The notes: generated from the sequence alone by a model not told the origin. A DNA stretch of 64,000 nt from Dyella marensis (GCF_900112865.1 NZ_FONH01000001.1:606118-670117); one strand, 5' to 3'; numbered from the stretch's first letter, positions 1 through 8,860 are shown. Program-made: numbers and translations.

Positions 1-308
1 TGGACGTGGGCAAGCAGGTGTTCTACTGCCTGGACGAGAACGAGAAGACCGCGCTGCTGGCGCGCATCGAGCGCGAGAAAATGAAGGGCCAGGTCAGCAC
101 CACCCGCTTCAAGGGCCTGGGCGAGATGAATCCCGGGCAGCTGCGCGAGTCGACCATCCATCCGGATACGCGCCGCCTGGTGCAGCTCACGGTCGAGGAC
201 GGCGAAGGCACGGCGAAGCTGATGGACATGCTGCTGGCGAAGAAGCGGGCTGGCGATCGCAAGGCGTGGCTGGAAGAGAAAGGCGATCTGGCTACCCTCG
301 AGGTCTAA
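1..308 (+). CDS. parE: DNA topoisomerase IV subunit B, C-terminal end (partial)
   Basis: This is the last ~100 residues of a type II topoisomerase ATPase/TOPRIM subunit; the start lies before the window and the frame is open from base 3. The block FKGLGEMNPGQLRESTIHP followed by TRRLVQL is the conserved end of the GyrB/ParE TOPRIM region. The tail LAKKRAGDRKAWLEEKGDLA is the form usual for ParE rather than GyrB. ParE works with ParC to unlink daughter chromosomes. The protein ends at TAA 306-308. GyrB is the only serious alternative, and its usual C-terminus reads differently (RREFIE-type endings), so ParE is preferred. Confidence 0.88.
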   Translation, partial: DVGKQVFYCLDENEKTALLARIEREKMKGQVSTTRFKGLGEMNPGQLRESTIHPDTRRLVQLTVEDGEGTAKLMDMLLAKKRAGDRKAWLEEKGDLATLEV

Positions 309-523
309 AGCACCGCAACGTGAGCCCCTCTCCCCTCGGGAGAGGGGTTGGGGTGAGGGTACGGGCGAAGCGCAAGAGTGATGTGCACCGCTCCGCCCGT
401 ACCCTCATCCGGCTGCCGCCACCTTCTCCCGGAGGGAGAAGGATTCAAAGGTGAAGACTGAGGAAATGGCGGAGCGCCCGCTGCGGCGCTAAGGTACGCC
501 GACTTCATCCGAGCCCCTCCACC
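309..523. repeat. Intergenic stretch with hairpin repeat of the CCTCTCCCC/GGGGAGAGG family
   Basis: No gene is seen. The stretch holds a hairpin at 325-346 (CCCCTCTCCC, short loop, GGGAGAGGGG), then GGTTGGGGTGAGGGTACGGG, and a second weaker hairpin near 422-442 with reverse-oriented copies of the same words. Related sequence (CCGCCCGGCCCCTCACCC next to CTCTCCCC) occurs near 16480, 17225 and 33470, so this is a dispersed extragenic repeat. It may act as the end of the parE transcript, but no T-run follows the stem. Confidence 0.55.
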
Positions 524-1045
524 ATGGCCCTCCCGCCACCGCTGGACCTGCAACGCTGGATCGACGAACACCGCCACCTGCTCAAGCCGCCGGTGGGCAA
601 CAAATGCATCGTCGACGGCGACTTCATCGTGATGATCGTCGGCGGCCCGAACGCGCGCACCGATTACCACTACGACGAAGGCCCGGAATTCTTCTACCAG
701 CTCGAAGGCGAGATGGTGCTGAAGGTGCAGGACGACGGCGCGGCGCGCGATATCCCGATCCGCGCCGGCCAGATGTTCTACCTGCCGCCGCGCGTGCCGC
801 ATTCGCCGCAGCGCATGCCCGATTCCATCGGCCTGGTGATCGAGCGCCGCCGCCTGGCCGGCGAGCAGGACGGCCTCATGTGGTTCTGCCAGCAGTGCAA
901 CCACAAGCTGTACGAGGAATATTTCACGCTCGACAGCATCGAGCGCGATTTCCCGCCGGTGTTCGAGCGCTTCTACCGCTCACTCGAGGCGCGCACCTGC
1001 ACGCAGTGCGGCACCGTGCATCCGGCGCCGGCCAAATATGCGTAG
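524..1045 (+). CDS. nbaC: 3-hydroxyanthranilate 3,4-dioxygenase
   Basis: This 173-residue cupin enzyme opens the ring of 3-hydroxyanthranilate to 2-amino-3-carboxymuconate semialdehyde in the kynurenine route of tryptophan breakdown, leading towards quinolinate/NAD or 2-nitrobenzoate-type degradation. Iron ligands expected for the family are visible as His49, Glu55 and His93, with Arg45 and Arg97 around the substrate pocket. The C-terminal half has the bacterial two-CxxC rubredoxin-like metal site (CQQC near residue 125 and CTQC near 160). Length matches the bacterial form. Its stop codon TAG is the TAG inside the GTAG that begins the palindromic repeat at 1042. No other kynurenine-pathway gene is nearby. 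Confidence 0.9.
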   Translation: MALPPPLDLQRWIDEHRHLLKPPVGNKCIVDGDFIVMIVGGPNARTDYHYDEGPEFFYQLEGEMVLKVQDDGAARDIPIRAGQMFYLPPRVPHSPQRMPDSIGLVIERRRLAGEQDGLMWFCQQCNHKLYEEYFTLDSIERDFPPVFERFYRSLEARTCTQCGTVHPAPAKYA

Positions 1046-1114
1046 GTTGGGGTGACAACCCCAACGCAACGGCGCGGTCAACGTGACGATGTTGGGATTG
1101 TCACCCCAACCTGC
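1042..1114. repeat. GTAG-type REP palindrome, copy 1
   Basis: It begins GTAGGTTGGGGTGACA and ends in the inverted form TGTCACCCCAACCTGC, with internal CCCAACG/GTTGGGA words. It sits exactly between two convergent genes and provides the TAG stop of nbaC (1043-1045) and the TGA stop of the NUDIX gene (1101-1103 on the minus strand). Copies 2 to 4 are at 22393, 28308 and 31935. Resembles GTAG-headed REP elements described in Stenotrophomonas. Confidence 0.8.
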
Positions 1115-1691
1115 GCAGCCATTTCCTAGCCATCCGCCGCAGCGATTCGTCTGCGGCCGGATCGGCGGCAATCTCCGCCACCGGCTTCCAAGCCAGCGCC
1201 AGCGATTCCTCGCTGACCGCGAAATCCTCGCTGCCGGTGGCGCGCACCACGTAGCGCACGTCGTAATGCCAGTGCCCGGGTTCGCCGGCGCGGGCGGGAA
1301 TCCAGTGGCAGTCCAGGTCGAACGGCGCCGGCTCGGCTACCAGCTCGGCCAAGCCGGATTCCTCCTCCGCCTCGCGCAGCGCCACGCCGGCCAGGTCGGT
1401 GTCGCCGTCCGCATGGCCGCCCAGCTGCAGCCAGCGGCCGAGCTTGCGGTGGTGGGTCAGCAGCACGCGCGCGCCGTCGGCGCTGACCAGCCAGGCCGAG
1501 CCGGTGAAATGCCCGGCCGCATGGTCGCGCTCGAACACGGTGGGCGCCGAGCGTAGGAATTCGCCGAATCCGGCGGCGACTTCGCCCTCGTCCGGATGCG
1601 CCTCGGCGTAGGCGGTCAAATGCGCGGAAAAAGCCTGGCGATGATCGTGCATGACTTGTGACATATAGGATCGGGATGAAGTGGACATCAT
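1101..1691 (-). CDS. NUDIX hydrolase
   Basis: A 196-residue NUDIX pyrophosphohydrolase. The box runs GHADGDTDLAGVALREAEEE and continues SGL: the REAEEESG core that carries the Mg-binding glutamates is intact, while the first glutamate of the usual GX5E is replaced by Thr. Substrate is not predictable; many of these act on modified nucleotides or ADP-ribose-like molecules. Several in-frame Met codons lie near the start (residues 1, 2, 10 and 14), so the true start may be up to about 40 bases inside. The last residues RRLG and stop are encoded by the GTAG repeat. It is divergent from the permease at 1862. Confidence 0.82.
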   Translation of the reverse strand: MMSTSSRSYMSQVMHDHRQAFSAHLTAYAEAHPDEGEVAAGFGEFLRSAPTVFERDHAAGHFTGSAWLVSADGARVLLTHHRKLGRWLQLGGHADGDTDLAGVALREAEEESGLAELVAEPAPFDLDCHWIPARAGEPGHWHYDVRYVVRATGSEDFAVSEESLALAWKPVAEIAADPAADESLRRMARKWLRRLG

Positions 1692-1861
1692 AGCTGCGGC
1701 GCGTCTTGTACCCCTCCCAGCGCTCGGCTAAGGTTCGGTGCTTCCGCGCCGAGCACAACCTGTTCGTGGCGCCGAAATCCTTTGCCGGACCAGCCTTCTG
1801 GGCCCGCCGTTCGGTAGTCGTCCCAATAATGACAAGCGGCCATTCCCGGAGGGGGGAACCC

Positions 1862-3340
1862 ATGCTGAAAAACCTGTTTGCGACGACGCAGATTTCGCCT
1901 GCGTCCGCCGATCTGCCGGGGGGCGGCGCGCACGGCGAGGCCACCCTCAAGCGCGCGTTGACCGCGCGGCATCTGGTCCTGCTGGGCATCGGCGCGATCA
2001 TCGGCGCGGGTATCTTCGTCATCACCGGACAGGCCGCGGCCGAGCACGCCGGCCCCGCGATCGTGCTGAGCTTCGTATTCGCCGGCATCGCCTGCGCCCT
2101 GGCGGCGCTGTGCTACGCCGAGTTCGCGGCGATGCTGCCGGTGTCCGGCAGCGCTTACTCCTATTCCTACGCCACGCTGGGCGAATACGTCGCCTGGTTC
2201 GTCGGCTGGAGCCTGGTGCTGGAATACCTGTTCACCGTGGCCACGGTGGCGGCGGGCTGGTCGGGCTATTTCAACAAGCTGCTGGCCCTGATCAGCGGCT
2301 GGATCGGGCATGACGTGAGCTTGCCGCAGACCCTGGCGGCGGCGCCGTTCACCGTGGTCGACGGCCATATCCAGGCCACCGGCATGTTCATCAACCTGCC
2401 GGCGGTGGCGATCATCGCCGCGATCACCGGCCTGTGCTACGTGGGCATCACCCAGTCGGCCTTCGTCAACTCGATCATCGTGGCGATCAAGGTTACCGTG
2501 ATCCTGCTGTTCATCGCCTTCGCCACCAAGTACATCAACCCGGACAACTGGCATCCCTTCATCCCGGCCTCCGAAGGCGCATCCAAGTACGGCTGGGCCG
2601 GCGTGGGCCGCGCGGCGGCGATCGTGTTCTTCTCCTATATCGGCTTCGACGCGGTCTCCACCGCGGCCGGCGAGGCGAAGAACCCGCAGCGCGACATGCC
2701 GATCGGCATCATCGGCTCGCTGATCCTGTGCACCATCCTGTACATCATCGTCGCCGGCATCCTTACCGGCATCGCCGATTTCCGCCTGCTCGGCACGCCG
2801 GAGCCGGTGTCCACCGCGCTGGACAACTACCCCAGCCTGCACTGGCTGCAGATCATCGTGGTGATCGGCGCGGTCACCGGCCTGAGCTCGGTGATGCTGG
2901 TGATGCTGATGGGCCAGCCGCGCATCTTCTATTCGATGGCGCGCGACGGCCTGATCCCGGCGGTGTTCGGCCGCATCCACCAGAAGTTCCGCACGCCGCA
3001 CGTCGGCACCGTGGTGGTGGGCGTGCTGGCCGCCGCGCTGGGCGGACTGTTCAACATCGGCGTGCTGGGCGAAATGGTGGCGATGGGCACCCTGCTGGCT
3101 TTCGCCACCGTGTGCATCGGCGTGCTGGTGCTGCGCTATACCCGTCCCGAGCTGCCGCGCGCGTTCCGCGTGCCGGTGCCGTGGATCGTCTGCCCGCTCG
3201 GCGCGCTGGCCTGCATGGCGCTGTTCCTGCAATCGTTCCTGGAGCACTGGCGCTGGATGCTGGCCTGGATCGCGATCGGCCAGGCGATCTATTTCCTCTA
3301 CGGCTATTCGCACAGCAAGCTGCGCAAGCCGGCCGCCTGA
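1862..3340 (+). CDS. APC-family amino acid permease (cationic amino acid transporter type), first of pair
   Basis: A 492-residue inner-membrane transporter with about twelve hydrophobic segments. The N-terminal helix signature GIGAIIGAGIFVITGQAA is the substrate and ion-binding break of the APC/CAT family, and MLPVSGSAYSYSYATLGE follows as in YfnA/CAT-like permeases. Start at ATG 1862 is chosen because GGAGGGGGGAA sits just upstream; the frame is open further upstream but without such a site. The next gene is a close paralogue 84 bases downstream, so this is a tandem duplication. Substrate (cationic, or another amino acid) cannot be told from sequence. Confidence 0.85.
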   Translation: MLKNLFATTQISPASADLPGGGAHGEATLKRALTARHLVLLGIGAIIGAGIFVITGQAAAEHAGPAIVLSFVFAGIACALAALCYAEFAAMLPVSGSAYSYSYATLGEYVAWFVGWSLVLEYLFTVATVAAGWSGYFNKLLALISGWIGHDVSLPQTLAAAPFTVVDGHIQATGMFINLPAVAIIAAITGLCYVGITQSAFVNSIIVAIKVTVILLFIAFATKYINPDNWHPFIPASEGASKYGWAGVGRAAAIVFFSYIGFDAVSTAAGEAKNPQRDMPIGIIGSLILCTILYIIVAGILTGIADFRLLGTPEPVSTALDNYPSLHWLQIIVVIGAVTGLSSVMLVMLMGQPRIFYSMARDGLIPAVFGRIHQKFRTPHVGTVVVGVLAAALGGLFNIGVLGEMVAMGTLLAFATVCIGVLVLRYTRPELPRAFRVPVPWIVCPLGALACMALFLQSFLEHWRWMLAWIAIGQAIYFLYGYSHSKLRKPAA

Positions 3341-3424
3341 TCCGCACCTCCGAGGGCCGGCTTCGCGCCGGCCCTCCCTTTTTGGCCGGCCGCGATCCGG
3401 CGCCCGCACCACCCAGGTCCACGC

Positions 3425-4867
3425 ATGCTCAAGCAGCTTTTCGCCCGCAAGACCGATTTCTCTGACGCCGACGACTGCCACGGCGGCCCCTCGCTGCGCC
3501 GCACCCTGGGCAAGTGGGGCATCACCGCACTGGGCATCGGCGCGGTGATCGGTACCGGCATCTTCGTGGTGACCGGCCAGGCCGCGGCGGAGCATGCGGG
3601 CCCGGCAGTGCTGATCTCGTTCATGCTGGCGGCGATCTGCAGCGGCTTCACCGCGCTGTGCTACGCGGAATTCGCGACGCTGATCCCGATCTCCGGCAGC
3701 TCGTATTCCTATGCCTACGCCACCCTGGGCGAGCTGGTGGCCTGGTTCATCGGCTGGAACATGGTGCTGGAATACGGCATCTCCGCCTCCGCGGTGGCGG
3801 CGAGCTGGACCGGCTATTTCACCAGCCTGCTCGACCACGTCGGCATCCACCTGCCCGTCGCGCTGACCGAGGCGCCGCTGGCCTTCAAGGACGGGCACCT
3901 GGTCACCACCGGCCACCTGCTCAACCTGCCCGCGGTGGCGATCGTGCTGGCGCTGACCTGGCTGTGCTACGTCGGCATCCGCGAATCCTCGGGCCTGAAC
4001 GTGCTGATGGTGGCGCTCAAGGTCGGCCTGATCATCGTGGTGGTGGTCGCCGGCTACCGCTACGTGGATCCGGCCAACTGGCATCCCTTCATCCCGGCCG
4101 AACAGGAACCGGGCAAGTACGGCTGGTCCGGCATCATGCGCGGCGCGGCGATGGTGTTCTTCGCCTACATCGGCTTCGAGGCGACTTCGACCGCGGCGCA
4201 GGAATGCAAGAACCCGCAGAAGGACCTGCCCTTCGGCACCCTGGTCTCGCTGGTGATCTGCACCGTGCTGTACCTGGCGATGGCGGCGGTGCTGACCGGC
4301 CTGATTCCCTATACGGAACTGGGCACCAGCGAGCCGGTGGTCACCGCGATCCGCAATCATCCGGAACTGGGCTGGCTGCGCCTGGTGGTGGAGATCGGCG
4401 CGATGATCGGCCTGTCCTCGGTGATCCTGGTGATGATCATCGCGCAGCCGCGCATCTTCATGATCATGTCGCGCGACGGCCTGCTGCCGCCGGTGTTCAA
4501 CCGCATCCACCCCAAGCACCGCACGCCGCACCTCAACACGGTGATCACCGGCATCGGCATCGCCATCCTGGCCGCGGTGTTCCCGCTGGACCTGCTGGCC
4601 GACCTCACCTCGATGGGCACCCTGATCGCCTTCGTCGCGGTCTGCGCCGGCGTGCTGATCCTGCGCTACACCGCGCCGGAGCTGCCGCGCCTGTTCCGCG
4701 TGCCGGCGGCCTGGTTCGTGTGCACCGCCGGCGTGTTCAGCTGCCTGGCCCTGCTGTACTTCATGGCCTGGTTCAACTGGCTGCTGATGATCATCTGGAC
4801 CGCGATCGGCCTGGCCATCTACTTCGGCTACGGCATGCGCCACAGCCGCCTGCGCCGCGCCTCCTGA
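3425..4867 (+). CDS. APC-family amino acid permease, second of pair
   Basis: A 480-residue paralogue of the upstream permease, with the same landmarks in the same order: GIGAVIGTGIFVVTGQAAAE, LIPISGSSYSYAYATLGEL, an ANWHPFIPAE loop and LPRLFRVPAAWFVC before the last helices. The two proteins are collinear over their whole length. The 84-base gap contains the inverted words GGCCGGC/GCCGGCC but no T-run, so both may be on one transcript. The paralogues probably differ in substrate preference or kinetics; this is inference. Confidence 0.85.
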   Translation: MLKQLFARKTDFSDADDCHGGPSLRRTLGKWGITALGIGAVIGTGIFVVTGQAAAEHAGPAVLISFMLAAICSGFTALCYAEFATLIPISGSSYSYAYATLGELVAWFIGWNMVLEYGISASAVAASWTGYFTSLLDHVGIHLPVALTEAPLAFKDGHLVTTGHLLNLPAVAIVLALTWLCYVGIRESSGLNVLMVALKVGLIIVVVVAGYRYVDPANWHPFIPAEQEPGKYGWSGIMRGAAMVFFAYIGFEATSTAAQECKNPQKDLPFGTLVSLVICTVLYLAMAAVLTGLIPYTELGTSEPVVTAIRNHPELGWLRLVVEIGAMIGLSSVILVMIIAQPRIFMIMSRDGLLPPVFNRIHPKHRTPHLNTVITGIGIAILAAVFPLDLLADLTSMGTLIAFVAVCAGVLILRYTAPELPRLFRVPAAWFVCTAGVFSCLALLYFMAWFNWLLMIIWTAIGLAIYFGYGMRHSRLRRAS

Positions 4868-5039
4868 GGCGATCTCCGCCGAATGCCCGCCAATGGCGGG
4901 CAATGCCGCAAAACGCCGGCGTATGGTGGCCAACTGAACAGAACTGCCGGGAAATACGCAATCCACCGGCATTTTTGATGTGTAGTCACGAATAGTTACA
5001 TAACTATTTGTTTTCTCTCGTTTTAACGAGACTTTTTCG

Positions 5040-5264
5040 GGAAAAATTTTTCGCCCGGGCGCCCCAAACGGCGCTTTGGGGAGTAACATCTGCCGTCCGT
5101 GGGTTGATCACTTGGCAGTGGGCCCCGGATTGCCGCCCGGCGCGTCAGGCGGGTCAGCTCCTCGGCCTGACGCGTCTGGGCTGCATCTTCCTCCGGCTCG
5201 ATCATTCGATCGCCGGGGAAGCTCCCAGACTCTCTCTTTCGAACGCGCTGCGGCGCGTTTTTTC
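5040..5264 (+). ncRNA. Candidate structured small RNA ending in a terminator (unidentified)
   Basis: On the plus strand there are four stems in a row: CCCCAAA/TTTGGGG (about 5065-5085), GCGTCAGG/CCTGACGC (about 5141-5173), CTTCCTCCGGC with its partner GCCGGGGAAG (about 5188-5223), then the terminator stem AACGCGC/GCGCGTT with TTTTT. No open frame with a ribosome site explains them. The 5' boundary is a guess. It does not match what I can recall of 6S, SRP, RNase P or tmRNA, so no family name is given. Confidence 0.4.
5242..5264 (+). terminator. Rho-independent terminator
   Basis: Stem AACGCGC (5242-5248), loop TGCG, stem GCGCGTT (5253-5259), then TTTTC. It has no protein gene directly upstream on this strand, which is the main reason for proposing a small RNA here. 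Confidence 0.65.
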
Positions 5265-5283
5265 ATGCCTGTTCCACGCAAAC

Positions 5284-5310
5284 AAAAAGGCCGGCACCAA
5301 GGCCGGCCTT
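5284..5310 (-). terminator. Terminator of the HiPIP gene
   Basis: On the minus strand AAGGCCGGC, six-base loop, GCCGGCCTT, then TTTTTG; it lies about 20 bases past the HiPIP stop. Confidence 0.75.
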
Positions 5311-5330
5311 CTTACGCATGTCGGTAACGC

Positions 5331-5660
5331 TCAGGCCTTCTTCGAATGCGACACGCACCAGCCCTTCGCATTCACCGACTTGCCCGGGAACAGCTGGCAC
5401 GGGCCATAACCCGAGGCGCCGCCCGAATAGAACTGGCAGTTGGCGCAGGCGTCGCCGGCCTTGCGCTTGGCGTCCTTGGTCGTATTCGCGTCCTCGACAT
5501 AACCCAGCGCCTTCGCGGTCGGATCGTCGGGGCTCACATGCGGCAGGTCGGCGGCGCGCGCCGTGCGCGGCAGCGCGCCGATCATCGCGGCCGCCGCGAC
5601 CGTGCCGCCGGCAATCTTCAGGAACTGGCGGCGGGACTCGAGTTCTTTGTCGTTCGACAT
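5331..5660 (-). CDS. High-potential iron-sulfur protein (HiPIP), Tat-exported
   Basis: A 109-residue periplasmic electron carrier. The N-terminus has a twin-arginine signal (SRRQFLKIAGG, hydrophobic stretch, then ARA cleavage near residue 36). Four cysteines that bind the [4Fe-4S] cluster are visible as CxxC (CANC, about 72-75), C88 in GPCQLFPG and C102 in GWCVSH, the standard HiPIP spacing. The start at 5660 is set by GGAGG about 8 bases upstream and by the Tat motif; the frame stays open far upstream but only antisense to mtnB. It likely shuttles electrons to a terminal oxidase or reductase. It is divergent from mtnB and stands alone with its own terminator. Confidence 0.9.
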   Translation of the reverse strand: MSNDKELESRRQFLKIAGGTVAAAAMIGALPRTARAADLPHVSPDDPTAKALGYVEDANTTKDAKRKAGDACANCQFYSGGASGYGPCQLFPGKSVNAKGWCVSHSKKA

Positions 5661-5801
5661 TGGGGACAACCTCCGTCTTGGGGACATGGCGCCGCGCCGG
5701 GCGGCGAATCGGCGGCCATGGTACGCCCGGCCCGCACAACACCATGAGAATGGCTCGCATTCGGCGCCGCCGCGGTCAAAAGGGCCAGCGGAGCGGCGTG
5801 C

Positions 5802-5807
5802 TATAGT
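5802..5807 (+). promoter_or_regulatory. Possible -10 element of the mtnBDC genes
   Basis: TATAGT lies about 28 bases before the mtnB start. No good -35 box is seen at 16-18 bases spacing, so this is weak. No SAM-riboswitch-like structure was recognised in the 174 bases between HiPIP and mtnB. Confidence 0.35.
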
Positions 5808-5834
5808 CCCCTGCCATTTGGACGTCCATATCGC

Positions 5835-6482
5835 ATGAGCCAGGTCCTTCCCTCCTCCATCGCCGCCGAGCTGTTCGCCGGGCGCGCCGACGCGATCGCC
5901 GATGCCGCGCGCGACCTTGCGCTGGCCGGCTGGACGCCCGCCACCAGCAGCAATTTCTCCATGCGCATCGACGCGGAGCATGCGGCCATCACCATCTCCG
6001 GCCGCGACAAGGGCAAGCTCGGCCGCGACGACATCATGCTGATCGACATGCAGGGCAAGGCCGTCGGCACCGATGCGCGCCCCAGTGCGGAAACCGAACT
6101 GCACACGCAGATCTATCGCCGCCTGCCGCAGATGAACGTAGTGCTGCACACCCACTCGCGCACGCAGAGCGTGGCCTCGCGCCTGTTCGCGAAGGAAGGC
6201 GTGGTGCTGCTCGAGGGCTGGGAGCTGCAGAAGGCCATCGCCGGCGAAACCACCCACGAGGCCGCGCTGGCCATCCCGGTCTTCCCCAACACCCAGCACA
6301 TGCCCGAGCTGGTCGCCCAGGTCGACGCCTGGCTGGACAGCGGCAAGCCGCTGCACGCCTACTTGATCAACGGCCACGGCATCTACACCTGGGGACGTGA
6401 CATGGCCGAAACCCGCCGTCACCTGGAAGCCCTGGAATTCCTGCTGGGCTGCGAACTGGATTTGAGGAGACTGTCCGCATGA
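5835..6482 (+). CDS. mtnB: Methylthioribulose-1-phosphate dehydratase
   Basis: A 215-residue class II aldolase-fold enzyme that dehydrates 5-methylthioribulose 1-phosphate to the diketo compound in methionine salvage. The N-terminal TSSNFSMRI, the zinc-binding [11 protein letters not shown] (residues about 104-114) and the late NGHGIYTWG histidine are the family landmarks. Length fits MtnB. Its stop overlaps the mtnD start by 4 bases (ATGA), so the two are translationally coupled. mtnC follows. The isomerase and kinase or phosphorylase of the pathway are not in the window. Confidence 0.92.
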   Translation: MSQVLPSSIAAELFAGRADAIADAARDLALAGWTPATSSNFSMRIDAEHAAITISGRDKGKLGRDDIMLIDMQGKAVGTDARPSAETELHTQIYRRLPQMNVVLHTHSRTQSVASRLFAKEGVVLLEGWELQKAIAGETTHEAALAIPVFPNTQHMPELVAQVDAWLDSGKPLHAYLINGHGIYTWGRDMAETRRHLEALEFLLGCELDLRRLSA

Positions 6483-7048
6483 GCCGCCTGCGCATTTTCG
6501 ACGAGCAGCGCCCCGACGCACCGCTTGCCGTCCACGCCGAGCACGCCGCCATCGCGCGCGAACTGGGCCAGGTCGGCGTGCGCTTCGAGCAATGGGAAGC
6601 CAGCCAGCCGATCGCCCCCGGCGCCAGCCAGGACGAGGTGATCGCCGCCTACCGCGCCGACATCGACCGCCTGATGGGCGAAGCGGGCTACCAGGCGGTC
6701 GACGTGATCAGCCTTACGCCCGACCACCCGGACCGCGCCGCGCTGCGCCAGAAGTTCCTCAGCGAACACACCCACAGCGAGGACGAGGTGCGCTTCTTCG
6801 TCGCCGGCGCCGGCCAGTTCACCCTGCACATCGACGGCAAGGTCTACGACGTGCTGTGCGAACAGGGCGACCTGATCGGCGTGCCGGACGGCACCCGCCA
6901 CTGGTTCGACATGAGCGAGGCGCCCTACTTCGTGGCGATCCGCCTGTTCACCAACAAGGACGGCTGGGTCGCCAACTTCACCGGCGAGGACATCGCCCAG
7001 CGCTTCCCGCGCATGCTGCCGCAAGCATCGGGCCAGGCCACGGCCTGA
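6479..7048 (+). CDS. mtnD: Acireductone dioxygenase
   Basis: A 189-residue cupin that oxidises acireductone to the 2-keto acid precursor of methionine (Fe form) or in an off-pathway reaction (Ni form). The metal ligands are seen in [12 protein letters not shown] (His, His, Glu) and the later GTRHWFDM histidine. Length matches bacterial MtnD. It starts inside the last codons of mtnB and is followed after 71 bases by mtnC; that gap carries a hairpin with 9-bp arms (GCGGGCCCG/CGGGCCCGC, about 7068-7091) which could trim or attenuate the transcript. Confidence 0.93.
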   Translation: MSRLRIFDEQRPDAPLAVHAEHAAIARELGQVGVRFEQWEASQPIAPGASQDEVIAAYRADIDRLMGEAGYQAVDVISLTPDHPDRAALRQKFLSEHTHSEDEVRFFVAGAGQFTLHIDGKVYDVLCEQGDLIGVPDGTRHWFDMSEAPYFVAIRLFTNKDGWVANFTGEDIAQRFPRMLPQASGQATA

Positions 7049-7119
7049 GCTTCCGCTGTGCATCGGCGGGCCCGGTTCGACGGGCCCGCGTTTCCGCTAT
7101 CGCTTCCACGGCTAACCGC

Positions 7120-7806
7120 ATGACCGTCATCCGCGCCATCGTCACCGACATCGAAGGCACCACCAGCTCGATCAGCTTCGTCAAGGACGTGCTGTTCCCC
7201 TATGCGCGCAAGCGCCTGCCGGCCTACGTGGAAACCCACGTCGACACGCCCGAGCTGCAGCACTGGCTGCACGAGGCGGCGAAGGAAGCCGGCCTGGTCG
7301 AAGCCAGCCGGCAGGAAGTGATCGACCTGCTGCTGCGCTGGATCGACGAGGACCGCAAGTCCACCGCGCTCAAGGCGCTGCAGGGCATGATCTGGAAGGA
7401 CGGCTACGCCAGCGGCGAATACCGCGCCCACGTCTACCCGGAAGTCGCCGCCCGCCTGCGCGCATGGCGCGGCGACGGACTGCATCTGTACGTGTATTCC
7501 TCCGGCTCCGTGGCCGCGCAGAAGCTGTTCTTCCAGTACAGCGAAGCCGGCGACCTGACCCCGCTGTTCGGCGGCTACTTCGACACCGAGACGGGCCCCA
7601 AGCGCGAGCAGGCCTCGTACGAGAAGATCGCCGCGGCGATCGGCGAGCAGCCGGAGCACCTGCTGTTCCTCTCCGACATCGTGGAGGAGCTGGACGCGGC
7701 CAAGGCTGCCGGCTTCCACACCGCCTGGCTGCTGCGCCCGCCGTTGGCGATGCCGGCCGAGCCGCGCCACCCGGCGTATACCGATTTCGACGCCATCGCT
7801 CCCTGA
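7120..7806 (+). CDS. mtnC: Enolase-phosphatase E1 (2,3-diketo-5-methylthiopentyl-1-phosphate enolase/phosphatase)
   Basis: A 228-residue HAD-superfamily enzyme joining the MtnB and MtnD steps of methionine salvage. HAD motif I is [13 protein letters not shown] (the Asp nucleophile followed by E-G-T-T, characteristic of MtnC), motif II is the YSSGS block, and motif III/IV is the KREQASY region plus [16 protein letters not shown]. The start at 7120 gives the family N-terminus; the same frame is open through mtnD but as shadow. The order mtnB-mtnD-mtnC is the usual gammaproteobacterial cluster. Confidence 0.92.
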   Translation: MTVIRAIVTDIEGTTSSISFVKDVLFPYARKRLPAYVETHVDTPELQHWLHEAAKEAGLVEASRQEVIDLLLRWIDEDRKSTALKALQGMIWKDGYASGEYRAHVYPEVAARLRAWRGDGLHLYVYSSGSVAAQKLFFQYSEAGDLTPLFGGYFDTETGPKREQASYEKIAAAIGEQPEHLLFLSDIVEELDAAKAAGFHTAWLLRPPLAMPAEPRHPAYTDFDAIAP

Positions 7807-7825
7807 TTCGGCCGCGTACCTCGCC

Positions 7826-8860
7826 ATGCGCATCGCCCTGACCGCCCTGCTCGCCTTCGCCGCCGGCGTGCTGCTGACCCTGCTGGCGCACCGCGCCGCA
7901 CCGGCGCTGGCGGATGTACGCCATCCGGCCGTGCCTGCCGTCGCGGCAACGGTCCATGCGCCCGCCGTCGCCGCCAGTTCGGCCGGGATCGCCGCCCCGG
8001 CCGCGGAAGAGGAAGCCGACCGCTGGCCGGAGCAAGCCTCGACGCCGGAACAGGTCGCCTACGCCCAGCCCCGCCTGCTGCGCGACGCGGTCGCCAAGCT
8101 CGGGCCGCGCGTACAGGGCACGCCCAATCTCTACCTGGTGGCCTTCGCCGGCGACGGCGGCGAGGACGTATTCCACAACGAGGCCGAATACGCCGGCAAG
8201 CTGTTCGCCGACCGCTTCGGCGCCACGGTGCACCCGTTGCTGCTGGCCAACAGCCCCGACACGCTGGACACCCGGCCGCTGGCCACCTGGAGCAACCTGG
8301 AAAGCGCGCTGGACGCGCTGTCCGGCACGATGGACAAGGACCAGGACATCCTCGTGCTCTACCTCACCTCGCACGGCGATCCGGACCACAACCTGCTGGT
8401 CGACATGGACCCGCTGCCGCTGGACCAGATCGGCGCGCCGGACCTGGCCGGCATCCTGACCAGGCATCCGTTCAAGTGGAAAGTGGTGGTGGTGAACGCC
8501 TGCTATTCCGGCGGCTTCGTGCCGCCGCTGAAAGGCCCCGGCACCCTGGTGCTCACCGCCGCGCGCGCCGACCGCAGTTCGTTCGGCTGCGGCAGCGATT
8601 CCGACATCACCTATTTCGGCCGCGCCTGGCTGGTCGATGCACTGAACCGCACCGCCGATTTCATCGCCGCGTTCCAGCAGGCCAGGGGCGAGATCGCGCA
8701 GTGGGAAACGCGCGACCATCTGACGCCGTCCGAACCGCAGATCGATGTCGGCGCCGGCATCGCGGACCAGCTGGCGCGCTGGCGCGGGCATGTGAAGCCG
8801 GGCCCGGCGGTGGCGTTCGAGCCGACGCATGCGGACGCGGAGCCGGCCGGCCAGCGCTGA
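7826..8860 (+). CDS. Exported C13-family (legumain-like) cysteine peptidase
   Basis: A 344-residue protein with an N-terminal hydrophobic anchor or signal (about residues 1-30), an Ala/Pro-rich linker, and a caspase-hemoglobinase fold domain. The catalytic pair is recognisable as YLTSHGDPDH (His) and VVVNACYSGGF (Cys), the C13 arrangement. Bacterial members are poorly characterised; some are linked to membrane or cell-envelope proteolysis. It lies 19 bases after mtnC, so it could be cotranscribed, but no functional link to methionine salvage is known to me. A long inverted repeat follows it. Confidence 0.8.
   Translation: MRIALTALLAFAAGVLLTLLAHRAAPALADVRHPAVPAVAATVHAPAVAASSAGIAAPAAEEEADRWPEQASTPEQVAYAQPRLLRDAVAKLGPRVQGTPNLYLVAFAGDGGEDVFHNEAEYAGKLFADRFGATVHPLLLANSPDTLDTRPLATWSNLESALDALSGTMDKDQDILVLYLTSHGDPDHNLLVDMDPLPLDQIGAPDLAGILTRHPFKWKVVVVNACYSGGFVPPLKGPGTLVLTAARADRSSFGCGSDSDITYFGRAWLVDALNRTADFIAAFQQARGEIAQWETRDHLTPSEPQIDVGAGIADQLARWRGHVKPGPAVAFEPTHADAEPAGQR

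Larger units (their letters stand above)
4868..5330. other. 463-base stretch without an evident protein gene; AT-rich palindrome plus structured segment
   Basis: No convincing coding sequence. The first half turns abruptly AT-rich, with a palindrome AATAGTTACATAACTATT at 4991-5008 (8-bp arms around CA) and a short hairpin CTCGTTTTAACGAG followed by ACTTTTTC near 5019-5040. The second half is GC-rich, with several strong stems ending in a Rho-independent terminator at 5242-5264; see the ncRNA entry. The last bases hold the terminator of the HiPIP gene. Confidence 0.5.

Noticed and set aside
1688..5089. A very long open frame on the minus strand opposite the two permease genes
   Set aside because: Its translation is Arg/His/Asp/Gly-rich low-complexity sequence mirroring the permease codons, a common artefact in GC-rich genomes.
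5040..5264. 6S, SRP, RNase P or tmRNA identity for the structured segment
   Set aside because: None of the conserved words I know for these RNAs is present, and gene context does not fit.
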